From Hemibagrus wyckioides (Eukaryota; Chordata; Actinopteri; Siluriformes; Bagridae): a stretch of 64,000 nt of DNA. Location of the stretch: assembly GCF_019097595.1 (NCBI RefSeq), contig NC_080731.1, forward strand, positions 5,616,071 through 5,680,070. Direction: 5' to 3'. Position 1 is the stretch's first letter, and each line of letters begins with the position of its first letter. Positions 9,983 through 19,994 of this stretch are shown here, piece after piece. The position numbers and the translations under genes are program-made. The notes beneath the pieces were generated by a model that saw nothing but the letters and a program-made list of their open reading frames with translations, did not search any database and was not told the origin of the DNA.

Positions 9983-10480
9983 CACCTACCAGCTATAACG
10001 TTACGACCACCTGCCTAATATTGTGTTGGTCCCCCTTTTGCTGCCAAAATGGCTCTGACCCGTCATGCACTGTGTATTCTGACACCTTTCTTCTTAAATT
10101 CTTCAGCAAGTTGTTGGATCGGATCACACGGGCCAGGCTTCGCTCCCCACGTGCATCAATGAGCCTTAGCCGCCCATGACCCTGTTGCCAGTTCACCACT
10201 GTTCCTTCCTTGGACCATATTTAATAGATACTGACCACTGCAGCCCAGGAACACCCCACAAAAGCTGCAGTTGTTCTGATCCAGTCGTCTAGTCATCACA
10301 ATTTGGCCCTTGTCAAACTCCAACAAATCCTTACGCTTGTCCATTTTTCCTGCTTCAACTTTGAGGACAAAATGTTCACATGCTGCCTAATATATCTCAC
10401 CCACTAACAGGTGCCATGATGAGATCATCAGTGTCATTCACTTCACCTGGCAGTGCTCATAATGTTATGCCTGATTGGTG
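9983..10480 (-). mobile_element. Tc1-type family A element, internally deleted, both ends present
   Basis: TA-flanked termini: the left end reads CACCTACCAGCTATAACGTT and the right end GTTATGCCTGATTGGTG. On the minus strand the transposase start and HTH region are recognisable, followed by a jump to sequence preceding the catalytic core. About two thirds of a full element (typically 1.2-1.6 kb) is deleted. Confidence 0.88.
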
Positions 10481-10907
10481 TATACTGAATGTTAGAAATC
10501 TGTACACACACATGCTATTAAACAAATAGCACATCTCATATTCCATTACTGTTGACAAATTTTCACAAATTTCTGTGAACTTCATCTCCTACACACGCAT
10601 ACACACGGCTCAAACAAGCATCATTTCATCAGCAAAGAATTTTTATTTGTCGTTGAAAGGAAGTCGGTGGAGTGTTACAGCAGAATGATGTTGACTGAAC
10701 AGCTGCCTTTTTCATGGGATCATGGTACAGAAAAGACCTAAACTGACGGCAAAACTGAAACTGATTTTAAAGGTAGTAGAAAATTGTATTGCTCCCAGGT
10801 GGTGAATATGACAAGGGTTTTAAACCAAAACCTGAAGACGAAGTTCATGCATCGAGGCTATGTGTGACAAATGTCACTGTTTTTCTTTCCTGCTTGTTCT
10901 TCTCTAG

Positions 10908-10956
10908 AGAAAATGAAACGTTATGTTAATAACACAGCATACAGTGATCAAAACAG
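10908..10956 (+). other. Ambiguous exon-like segment
   Basis: An outstanding polypyrimidine tract and AG (TTCTTTCCTGCTTGTTCTTCTCTAG region, 10881-10907) precede 49 nt ending at CAG/gtacaa. Phase 0 contains a stop (AGA AAA TGA). Only the frame entered with one leftover base is open, which disagrees with the other exons of the coiled-coil gene. It could be an alternative or untranslated exon. Confidence 0.2.
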
Positions 10957-11088
10957 GTACAATGTACATTCGACAGGATGGCTGTAAACTGTAACAGACA
11001 TACACTTTTAAAAATCTTATGGAAACAAGATGGAGATTAATGAGATTAGGCTGTTCTGGGAGATGATTGATGTCTTATGCATATTCAG

Positions 11089-11292
11089 ATACAAATCATA
11101 CAAAAGGCTGAAAGAAACATTTCTCTTGAGGAGGAATTCAAATTACTGAGAGAAAGGTTACAAAGCATCTTAAATACTGTTTCTATGTTCTTATGGCCTT
11201 TGTCAAATAAGGACCATATGAGACAAGAAAAAGAAAAACGACACAGAAGAAATATCCCACTGGATAACTGCATTCAAGATTTGTTTAAATAA
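11089..11292 (+). CDS. Probable terminal exon of the coiled-coil gene
   Basis: After GCATATTCAG the frame stays open for 67 codons to TAA at 11290-11292. It is again helical and charged (IQKAERNISLEEEFKLLRER, then HMRQEKEKRHRRN) and ends QDLFK. Entry phase is 0, matching the upstream exons about 3.1 kb away. The gene would converge with purb, whose 3' end is at about 12.3 kb. I do not recognise the protein; a pseudogene or a transcript with more exons cannot be excluded. Confidence 0.45.
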   Translation: MQIIQKAERNISLEEEFKLLRERLQSILNTVSMFLWPLSNKDHMRQEKEKRHRRNIPLDNCIQDLFK

Positions 11293-12307
11293 GCCTGTTA
11301 TAATTGAATCAATTCTATATTCCTATATATAAATATATTTCTATATATTTCTGTATTTCATGTTTAAAAATAAGTATTTAACCCTGGGTGGGTGAGCTTT
11401 ACGTTGAATCTAATGTATTTTCCAGTTACACTCAAATTTCTTTCTGCGAACTTCTAGTAGGACAGTCAAACTCGGACAGATACCAAATCTCCCATCGCTT
11501 CTTGCGGAGGTATCCGAGGCGCCGGCTTAAAACAGGTTAATGTAGTATCCTTTAAAAAATAATGACGCTCAATATATGTGCTAACTTTTCTAATTTAAGA
11601 GCAAAGTGTCAAAGTATCAGTATCCTTTAGGATAATAGTGGCTGTGTGCTTTGTCAACCTTCGAGCATCTCTGTAAGAATGATCTACAATAATTTAGTAT
11701 GTACATTGAACTGGTTTTGTATTTTACATGCTCCTAATAATAATAATAATACTACTAAGAATATTAATAATAAAATAATAATAATACACATCAGTAATGT
11801 TTAAGGGGAGTGGTGAAATGTTTCATAGCACCTTTTTTTTGTGTCAATGGTCCACATAATGTGTCTGTATATACTGCAAATAATCCAAGTTTCAGCTTGA
11901 ACAATTGAAATGAAATCGTAGCCCAGAAACTGGAGCCAAAAGTAAATAAATCCATTACCGAAGACCTGAAAGAAAGGTGAGAAAATCCATGAAACAAAGT
12001 TCCTGAATAAACTTGTGGTGAATTTGCTGGTCTTCTGTCAAATTATGGCAATACATACTGTAAATAACCTCAATAAGTAACACTGTATGCTCATGTTGTG
12101 TTCATAAGCATATTAGGAACAGGTTTTTTGGTTGGTTTAATTATGCCTTTTCTTAACATGCCATTTAAAACAGGTCTGCACCAAAAAAAGGAGCTTTCAC
12201 TAACTAGGCCTAATGCAGCTAACTAGCTAACTAGCTAGATAAAAGTCGTTTATCTTAGCTTAGCTAGCTCTGGGTATGCTTTACAGATTTCTTCTTTTTT
12301 TTAACAT
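11293..12307. other. Convergent intergenic region between the coiled-coil gene and purb
   Basis: AT-rich, with an AAT-rich simple stretch at 11736-11790 and a repeated AGCTAACTAG word near 12215-12240. It could hold extended 3' untranslated sequence of purb, which is long in mammals. No coding signal. Confidence 0.5.
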
Positions 12308-12313
12308 TTTATT
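12308..12313 (-). terminator. purb: Candidate polyadenylation signal of purb
   Basis: TTTATT on the plus strand is AATAAA on the minus strand, 135 nt beyond the purb stop codon. It would give a short transcript; longer alternative 3' ends are likely. Confidence 0.4.
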
Positions 12314-12447
12314 TACGCCATGTTTGTCAGTCACACAACTTTATTCGCGATAGGTGTTTTAGTATTAAAGTTCATCATGCATATCCTTTCAAAGTTGTCA
12401 AACGCGTGGATGGACCCAAAAGCCCGGTTCTGGGGGGGATCCGAAAA

Positions 12448-13371
12448 TCAGTCGTCGTCCACGTCGTCTCCCTCGGACTCTTCGTCCGCTCTCCTCTCGT
12501 ACATTTTATCTCTCTGCCTTTCCTGGATCTCCTTCATCTCCTCGGCGTAGCGACAAAAAGCTCCCCCGAACTTGCTCCAAGCTTTAAACGGCACCGTGAT
12601 CGAGTTCCGGTAGCTGGGCTTCACCTCGCTGACCCGCAGAAACACGCCGTACTTGTTGGCGCCAACGTCGAAGAAGAAGCGCTTCGAGTCCACGGTGATG
12701 GACGTGCCCTCGGGTAGCTCGCTGTAGCCGCCGGCGCCGCATCCAGGCCCGGCTAGCTCGTCATCGTCGCCGCCGTAGTCGTCTATAAGCTTGGCCAAGG
12801 CGTCGCGGAACTCGATTAATCCCTGAGCTGGGAGAGCGATGGTTTGTCCGGATTGCATGGACGCCCCAGGGGCCACTCCCCCTCCGATTCCAAACCCCGC
12901 GCCGCGGTTAACGGTCTGCCGGATCCTGAGGAATCTCCCGCGCTGGTTCTCCTTCAGATCGAGGTAGTATTTTCGATTTTCCCTCACCAAGAACTCGCTC
13001 TTCAAGGCCCGTCTTGGCCCGCCGTCCTCACCGCCTGATGACTGTGCGATCTGTTCCGGCGTGCTAGGCCCCAGCTGGGCGTAGTGCTCGATGAAGTCGC
13101 CCAAGTAGTCGCGGAATTCCGCCGCCACGGACATGGACAGCGTTAGCCGACTTTTGGAGCCCCCAGCGCCGACCTCGGCGATCTTCACGAACCGGCCCTT
13201 CGAGTTCTGCTTCACGTCCAAGTAGAAACGCTTGTTCTGGATGTCCAGGCGTTTGGAGGCCAGCTCCTGGGTCTCTTCTTGATCCCGCTGGAAATGGGGG
13301 AATCCGCTGCCTCCTCCACCTCCACCACCGCTGCTTCCACCGCGCTCACTCCCACTATCCCCATCCGCCAT
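12448..13371 (-). CDS. purb: Transcriptional activator protein Pur-beta
   Basis: A single uninterrupted exon of 307 codons. PURB binds purine-rich single-stranded DNA and RNA, acting in transcription repression (for example of smooth-muscle and myosin genes) and mRNA control in nucleus and cytoplasm. Three PUR repeats are visible: about 35-100 ([19 protein letters not shown]), 122-198 ([20 protein letters not shown]) and 219-283 ([16 protein letters not shown]). The N-terminus has a glycine-rich linker and the C-terminus is acidic ([11 protein letters not shown]), as in vertebrate PURB. The start [12 protein letters not shown] at 13371 matches the conserved family start; an ATG three codons upstream (13380) is in frame but not conserved. 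Length is close to mammalian PURB (312). Its identity as PURB rather than PURA is supported by the [12 protein letters not shown] start and the h2az2 neighbour. The coding region is much more GC-rich than its surroundings. Confidence 0.97.
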   Translation of the reverse strand: MADGDSGSERGGSSGGGGGGGSGFPHFQRDQEETQELASKRLDIQNKRFYLDVKQNSKGRFVKIAEVGAGGSKSRLTLSMSVAAEFRDYLGDFIEHYAQLGPSTPEQIAQSSGGEDGGPRRALKSEFLVRENRKYYLDLKENQRGRFLRIRQTVNRGAGFGIGGGVAPGASMQSGQTIALPAQGLIEFRDALAKLIDDYGGDDDELAGPGCGAGGYSELPEGTSITVDSKRFFFDVGANKYGVFLRVSEVKPSYRNSITVPFKAWSKFGGAFCRYAEEMKEIQERQRDKMYERRADEESEGDDVDDD

Positions 13372-14399
13372 CTTCACCATCACCAGCAGCTGCTTCTCTG
13401 CGTTCTAGCACTCTACCGCTTAGTCATTTTTCCCACCTGTATACCGACAAAAACCCGCCTCCTACCCTGAGATTGACTTGTAGTTTTTAGTGGTAAAATA
13501 ATAAAAAAGCAAACATTGGTTAAAAAAAATTAAAAGTATTAATTATGATTTGGTTAAACCCGGCTGTAAAAAATGTTGTTATTGCCTCCGCGATGTGTCT
13601 CAGATGCGCTTGAAGTTGCCGAGGTTGCTACGGCGACGTGAACGACTTCTACATTGTCCAATCGATTCACGTATACATAAAACACTGAACCAATCCTAGA
13701 GGACGAGGCGGGGTTTGTTGGAATACGAGTGGGAAAAATAACCTTCGCGACCTTATCCGAGTATGTATTCCCTATAACCTGATTGGACTAGGAGCTTGCC
13801 CGTTAAGTCAAACTTAGATTTTTTTATTGGTCGATTTGCGACGTCAATCAAACTCTTAGTCCCGCCTCACTCTGTTGTCAATTGTGTTTACTCGCGGATT
13901 GGGTTTTCACCGTTTTGTGAAAAGTTATTAATATTTGGACCTACAAAACTGTAAAAAGACCCGTGAAATACAGCTTGTCCAGTTGAGCACCTGTAATTTT
14001 ATTAATAACTATTTTAAAGTATAAGGACTATCTATTTAAACTTCTATCTACTATCTATTTAAACTAATATATATATATATATATATTAGTCGTAGAGGGA
14101 GAAGAAAAGTTTTGAGTCCATTTCATTTCCATAGTTGTATTAAGTCCCGCCTTCACTCTGTATGTGCAAAATACCGTTCTTCGGTGGGGGATGGGGGGAA
14201 AGCGTTCAGCAACCTTCGATGTCATTGGCTACTCGTAGAATTCGAATCAACAACGGCGTACGTGATTGGCCAAAGTCTCTGCTCGTTTACCTTGAAGTGT
14301 TTCTCTTCTAAAGGGGGGTTTATTGTTCCTCTCTGTTTGAGGCCAAATTGATTTAGCTTAGTCCTCTCGGATCTGCGTCTCAAACAACCAACACTTACA
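13372..14399. promoter_or_regulatory. Divergent purb/h2az2 promoter region with seven CCAAT boxes
   Basis: The 1.03-kb interval between two divergent start codons has CCAAT in both orientations: forward at 13658-13662 and 13690-13694, reverse (ATTGG) at 13782-13786, 13826-13830, 13898-13902, 14224-14228 and 14265-14269. GC-box-like GAGGCGGGG is at 13705 and a CRE-like CGACGTCA at about 13839. CCAAT boxes (NF-Y sites) are typical of histone variant promoters. No clear TATA box lies near the h2az2 start. A 20-bp element is repeated at 13856 and 14142, and a (TA)n run is at 14066-14087. Confidence 0.75.
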
Positions 14400-14402
14400 A
14401 TG
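14400..14402 (+). CDS. h2az2: h2az2 exon 1 coding part (start codon only)
   Basis: The only coding bases of exon 1 are the ATG itself, followed at once by a donor (gtacgg). Vertebrate H2A.Z genes have the same arrangement, with the start codon alone in the first exon. The 5' untranslated region lies upstream within about 14.3-14.4 kb. Confidence 0.9.
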
Positions 14403-15824
14403 GTACGGTTTTTCTTTTATTTCCCTTGGCTTTATTGCACCTATACCATTTTTTGGCGTTCAGTTGAATGTAGCTTGCGTTTGACGGTATTATCTATCTG
14501 AATGAGTAAACGGCGATTTTTTTGTGCTAATCCGTTAGCTTAGCTTCATCGTTGTCTCCGCGCGCTAACAGCTTCGGAAAACAGCGTGTTTGTTTGTTTT
14601 AGTAGAATTTGCAACTTTCTTTTTCGAAGGTTGATGTGATGTCGGAGTTTTTCTTCTTCTTTTTTTTTTTTATTACCGATGGTCATTTGGCGTGGTCTGA
14701 AATTGCACCTTGTTGACTGTAAAGAGGATATTTTTGGTTGAGATTAGTAATCTTTAACTCGGAAGCTACTACCCGTAACACAGCTCTGGTTTGGATTGTT
14801 TACCTTTCATGGCTGCTGATTTATCTCGCTAGGTTAGCTGGGTGACGTTACATAGAAATCGCTTTCCAGAAAAGATGCAAAAGTGTTTTATTCTAGACGA
14901 ACGAGATGAGTTTTGAAATCGTGTGGATATTTTTTTTTTTGCGGTTGTTTTGGATTGTATGTGTTAACTAGGTTTAGTTTACCAGCTTGTTACTTCATTC
15001 ATTGAGATCCAGGAAGCTGTTTGTAAAACCGGCTTAATTAAAATGCTATACATATAGATATTAATTGGATATGACCTAAAGTCAGTTTATCTATCTGTCT
15101 TTGGGCATATGTGTCGATGGAAATGGCACGGCACGTTACTAAAGAGAAAATCTTTGAGAAAATGTTTCACAGTACACGGTTTACATACGTTTCACGACTT
15201 TTTCATGATGCAGTGTTTACGCTACGTGCATTGATTGGCTCGTAGATAACTAAAATCCTTCCCTGTGGAGTTGGGAAAAGTTGATTTATTTAATTTTTCA
15301 TACCGTAAACATGTTATATCGGGTGTGTCAAGTTGTTAAAGTCGAGATCGTGGCTTCGGTTCACTTTGGAGTCGATTTCAAAATGAGTCGGTTCTCTGTT
15401 TCCTGGCATTACGGATTATGAGTCAAGTTCAAAACCTGGGAGTCGATTCCGCACTTGATTCAGCGCGCACGCAAGGCAAACTAAATTGATTTAGCATCGA
15501 GACTGGCAGAGAAATTTATTTTGCCTTTCATTAAAAATTTATTCTGATAACTGGCCATTTCTTATTATTACAGTATTTCCTATATCCAGCATCCACTATT
15601 TAGTAATTAAGAGCTATAACACTTAAGTATGTATCATATATACAGAATGACACAGTTATGGGTGAAAGTGTGAGACCGTACATACTTCCTTAAAGTTGAA
15701 AGGCCATGCCAACTTTCCTTACGATATTTTTATAAGCATATTTTAATCTCTGATTCATATGTCTGAATAAACGTACGTTTGCTCACTCTGTAGCTAAAAC
15801 TCTGTGTATTTTATTAAATCCTAG

Positions 15825-15902
15825 GCTGGTGGCAAAGCAGGAAAGGACAGCGGCAAAGCCAAGGCGAAAGCAGTGTCTCGCTCTCAAAGGGCTGGACTTC
15901 AG
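15825..15902 (+). CDS. h2az2: h2az2 exon 2
   Basis: 78 nt, 26 codons, residues 2-27 (AGGKAGKDSGKAKAKAVSRS, then QRAGLQ), between CCTAG and CAG/gtaagt. This is the lysine-rich N-terminal tail, a site of acetylation. Alanine at position 15 (Met counted as 1) is diagnostic of the H2A.Z.2 isoform; H2A.Z.1 has threonine there. Confidence 0.97.
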
Positions 15903-16388
15903 GTAAGTGCCAATATTAGTACTAATATTCACTAAGTCGTCAGTGTTCTAAATTTTGACTGCGAAAATAAAGGCTGAATGAAAACTGCTCAGTTTTCAGA
16001 GACTCGGTCAACAGTTTTCATACTTATCGCTAATTTTACATTGTGAGAAAATGCCATTTTCTTTTACAGTAAAATTGTATATTACTAAAACGAGCTTTAT
16101 ATACCTGAACCCAAAAGGTCATTACAAGCATGTTAGTCTCTTTCAGGGCAGAAGAGCAGGTTTGTCAAGGTCACATTTGAGCTAGATCATGTTGCAGTCA
16201 TTTCTCAGTTTTGTTTTGACTTATGACCACGCTAGCTTGACTATGTACATCTTCCCAAAAGCACATGTCACTGTATCAATAAACCATGGAGTGATGGCTA
16301 CATTTCCTGTGTTTTCATTAGTGAAATTTATGATTTTTTTTCTTTTCTCCCTACAATAGTAAATAATGGCTCTTTTTTGACTGTGTAG

Positions 16389-16502
16389 TTTCCTGTGGGT
16401 CGAATCCACAGGCATCTGAAGACCCGCACCACCAGTCATGGGCGAGTGGGAGCTACAGCAGCTGTGTACAGCGCTGCCATTCTTGAATATCTCACAGCTG
16501 AG
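16389..16502 (+). CDS. h2az2: h2az2 exon 3
   Basis: 114 nt, 38 codons, residues 28-65, from [20 protein letters not shown] to EYLTAE, between TGTGTAG and GAG/gtaaag. It covers helix 1 and loop 1 of the histone fold. Threonine at LKTRTTS (residue 39 with Met as 1) again matches H2A.Z.2 rather than serine in H2A.Z.1. Confidence 0.98.
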
Positions 16503-17204
16503 GTAAAGGCAGTTTACTCATCAGAGTCCGGTGGAACTATTGTGTTATCATTCCTTTCCAACTCAACGACTACCAAGTGTCAGGTTTAACACAAACTGAT
16601 CTGGCTCAGCCATACAGTCTTGGCGTATGGATAAAGCAGATAAATTCCTCATTTTCAACGCTTTGTATTTTGTAATGTTGTAATACTAATATAATACTAT
16701 ACAAAAAGTCTCGATTTGCATGTCTTTTTAGATCTTGTGCACTTAAGTTCTGTAGAAGTAAAAAAACAAATAGGTGATATAGCACCATTATTGCACCAGG
16801 TGACCAAGTAAATGCATTTTGGAAATCTTACCGTCCATGCTCTCTCTTAAGAGAGTCTGAAAGATACCCTGCGGCCGTCAAATCTTGTTTTGTAGCGAAT
16901 ATCTCAAAATTAAGTCTGGCAAAACAGACATTGTGTGTGACTTACAGAGCCATTTCTGCTGTAAGATTTATTGGTTTGGAGACGGTGATAATGGAGTGTA
17001 TTGTGTGTGTATGTGTGTGTGAGAAATGTTTGCGCCACTGTGACTGTTTCCTGCTCAAAGACCATTGGTGGAATTGTTTTGTTTGGGTGTGTGTGCTAGG
17101 TTTAAACTTTGTGTGTGTAACATTGCTTCACCAGTAGGATAAGTTCCTCATTTCCATATGCGCTAAATGGGAACATTTGATTGACAGTGGTTGTTTCTAA
17201 CCAG

Positions 17205-17334
17205 GTGCTGGAGTTGGCAGGAAACGCCTCCAAAGATCTGAAGGTGAAGCGTATCACTCCCCGCCATCTACAACTGGCCATTCGTGGAGACGAGGAGTTG
17301 GACTCCCTCATCAAGGCTACCATCGCTGGTGGTG
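17205..17334 (+). CDS. h2az2: h2az2 exon 4
   Basis: 130 nt after TTCTAACCAG, ending in GGTGGTG/gtgagt (phase 1). It encodes [20 protein letters not shown] through [16 protein letters not shown], the histone-fold helices 2 and 3 and the acidic patch region that distinguishes H2A.Z nucleosomes and contacts chromatin factors. Confidence 0.98.
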
Positions 17335-17478
17335 GTGAGTTGGGACACTTTCTTTACTTCTGTGTTGTAAATGTGCTAAGTGATTGGCTTGCTATGAAAA
17401 GCAAAGGATGATGCATAGATACATTTTATTTCTGAACTCGGTCTGGACTCGATTGACAATAACTGTGTGTTTTTGCAG

Positions 17479-17540
17479 GTGTGATCCCTCACATCCACAA
17501 GTCCCTGATTGGCAAGAAGGGCCAGCAGAAGACGGCATAA
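17479..17540 (+). CDS. h2az2: h2az2 exon 5 (terminal)
   Basis: 62 nt after TTTTTGCAG, encoding VIPHIHKSLIGKKGQQKTA and TAA. The complete spliced protein is 128 residues, as in other vertebrates, and the terminal alanine matches H2A.Z.2 (H2A.Z.1 ends in valine). The protein replaces H2A in nucleosomes, is deposited by SRCAP/p400-type complexes and marks promoters and enhancers. No histone stem-loop is expected, because replication-independent variants use polyadenylation. Confidence 0.98.
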
Positions 17541-18196
17541 ACACCATCATCGTGGTTGGCTGGACTCAAGGACTTGTGTTCGGACTGTGATAAACAGATA
17601 AACTTGCATTCATTTGTTCATCCGTTCTTTTTCTATTTTTGTTTTTTGTTTTATTTTTTTAAATTAATGCTCATGTTGTATTAGCTAACCCTGAGTAATT
17701 TGTTAGTTTATCATCTATGAAATTAGTTTAAAACCAGATCCCTGTATTCAAAGCTATTTTAGAGAGAGATGCAGGAATTGTGATTTTTGTCCTGTTATGA
17801 AAGTGAATTTGTTTGATTGGCCAGAGTTATGGAAGTGTTTTATACTGAAAAATGGAACTGATAAAAACACATTTTTTACAAAACAAAAAATGTCCTGTCT
17901 TTTTCTTTCCCTTCAATTTTCATGTTATTCCAGGCACGGTACACACTGCTGAATAATCTATAAAAATCAGCTCACTCACTTGCTATTCAGTAACTGCTTT
18001 GGTGGATCCAGAGTTGTTGTTTTTTTCTACAATGCCTTTTAACATCTTGGAGATGAAGAGGATGTTCGATTATTGGCACTTAGACAGCTGCCCAGACTCA
18101 AGGTCCGGTTTCTAATCAGTGCTTTAATGATTCCTTTTACAAATAATTTGGATGCACATCTAAAAGATTTGAGTTATGCATGATATTTGGAATAAA
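17541..18196 (+). other. h2az2: h2az2 3' untranslated region with candidate poly(A) signal
   Basis: AT-rich trailing sequence without coding signal. AATAAA at 18191-18196 is followed within about 30 nt by a T/G-rich stretch (GATTGCTTTTGTTTGTAATT), as expected downstream of a cleavage site. The true end could be earlier. Confidence 0.5.
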
Positions 18197-18484
18197 GGTT
18201 TGATTGCTTTTGTTTGTAATTTGTTTCAGGATGTAGTACTCGAGCTGATTTCGAAGAGAAAACGAGTTTGGTTGCTGTAAAAGGTTCTGACTGCTCTTGA
18301 GATTGTATTGTTCTTTACATAGTTAATTAGCACTTTTTCCTCTCTTGCTCCTGTTGCCTGTGGCTTGCTCAGTAGCGCTCTATAATTACGCAGGGATTTT
18401 TGTTAATAGTTTTGCGACAATTGACTTGTTGAAGTGCGATATAATTAAAAGTGTGTCTAACATGCCCTGTGATGGATTGATGCC

Positions 18485-18600
18485 TCCTCCGGTGGTAGAG
18501 TGGTTAGGGTTCACCACCTCACAGCTCATGAAGTGCACTCAGTGTTCCTGGGATAAGCTCTAAAGCCACAGTGGTTACTGAAGATGAATGTATGATCACT
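18485..18600. repeat. Short type F interspersed repeat fragment
   Basis: The GGTGGTAGAGTGGTTAGGGT stretch and following sequence resemble the end of the teleost type F repeat seen at 39735-40110. Diverged and truncated. Confidence 0.35.
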
Positions 18601-18712
18601 GATAGTAAGTATGAACTGGACTGGAAGAGATGGTCCTTTACACTTGACAGGAGATTTTGAGACAAAATCTGTCATTTCCTGGTGATTTGACATTATCATT
18701 TTCATAATTACT

Positions 18713-19167
18713 CACTGATCAGGCATAGCACTATGACCATCTGCCTAATATTGTGTTGGCCCCCTTTTTGCTTTCAAAACAGCCCTGACCCTTCGAAGCA
18801 TGGACTCCACTAGATCCCTGAACATATGCTGTGGTATCTGGCACCAAGATGTTAGTGGCAGATCCTTTACGTCGAGTAAGTTGCGAGGTGGGGCCTATGA
18901 CACAGGCAAGTGTTTTGAGTGAGTTTGACAAAGGCTAAATTGTGATGGCTAGATGACTGGATTAGAGCATCTCTAAAACTGGGCCCCACCTCGCAACTTT
19001 TGATAGATACTGTCCACTGCAGACCGGAAACATCCCACAAGAGCTGCAGTTTTGGAGATGCTCTGATCCAGTCACAATTTGCCCCTTGTCCTTACGCTTG
19101 CCCATTTTTCCTGCTTCTAACACATCAACTTTGAGGACAAAATGTTCACTTGCTGCCTAACATATCC
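18713..19167 (-). mobile_element. Tc1-type family A relic, right end truncated
   Basis: It opens with CACTGATCAGGCATAGCACT and transposase C-terminal sequence on the minus strand, jumps internally to the HTH/start region, and stops in the leader near ACTTGCTGCCTAACATATCC without the terminal motif. It contains a local rearrangement: start-region sequence appears twice, in opposite orientations, at 18905-18980 and 19000-19110. Confidence 0.82.
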
Positions 19168-19577
19168 CTATCGCTTCTTGAGAAAGAAAAATCAGGGTGA
19201 TTTGGTTTGGGAAAATGATTAGCTCTTGAAAGGAACTGAATGATATGAAACGATATTACTATGAGCATTTCATTTTGAATCCTAAATGATGATTGTGCAC
19301 ATCTGTATTGTATGATATGTGTTGTATTCAGACAGAACATATTGTTTTAAAGGGTTTAAAATAGAAGCTTCTAATCAAAACGCTAGACCGTACAGATTCA
19401 TTATACAAATGGCAAATAATGAAAAATCCAGCTATTTACTAGAACGATGATGGAGCTCAGTCATACACTTGTACAAACCTTTGTAAAGTACACCAAATTA
19501 CAAGCTACATGATGTTTGTCTGGTTGGAAATGTGAGTACTCCCATATTTTACTCATATATCCCTCAGCAGCTGTTTT

Positions 19578-19588
19578 TTTATTTTATT
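19578..19588 (-). terminator. Candidate poly(A) signals of the sulfotransferase gene
   Basis: Two overlapping minus-strand AATAAA words lie about 410 nt beyond the stop codon. Plausible but unproven. Confidence 0.35.
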
Positions 19589-19994
19589 TACAATTTTATG
19601 TATTAACGTTTTTAACATACAGTAGGGCTCAACAATCATATCCACAAAGTGCCGGAGTAGCTGCTGGTTTTCATTAAAAACCAAGCAGCTCGTCTGTGGA
19701 TAAGATTCATAAACCCTGATCTACAGCCTGAGTCCATTAATCCAGAGCCCTGAATTTGAAGATCAGGTTTGTTGCAGTTCTGCATAACCAACACCAGGAG
19801 GAACCTTCGAGCAAGGAGTACAGTCTTCCAGTTTTCCACGTTTGTGCTCTTGTTATTTGTCTTGTTCAGCTCAGTTCTTGGACTTGCTTGGAATTAACCC
19901 AGATGTTAATCAAATCTCAGTCACATAACAAATAGCGTGTAGAGTTCTGAGCAGGCAGGATGGCAAGTTTCATGGCAAGTTTCGAAAACTTTTA

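Noticed and set aside
12406..12717. Plus-strand frames overlapping purb (also 12844-13038 and 13279-13470)
   Set aside because: They are shadows on the opposite strand of a strongly supported, GC-rich coding exon.
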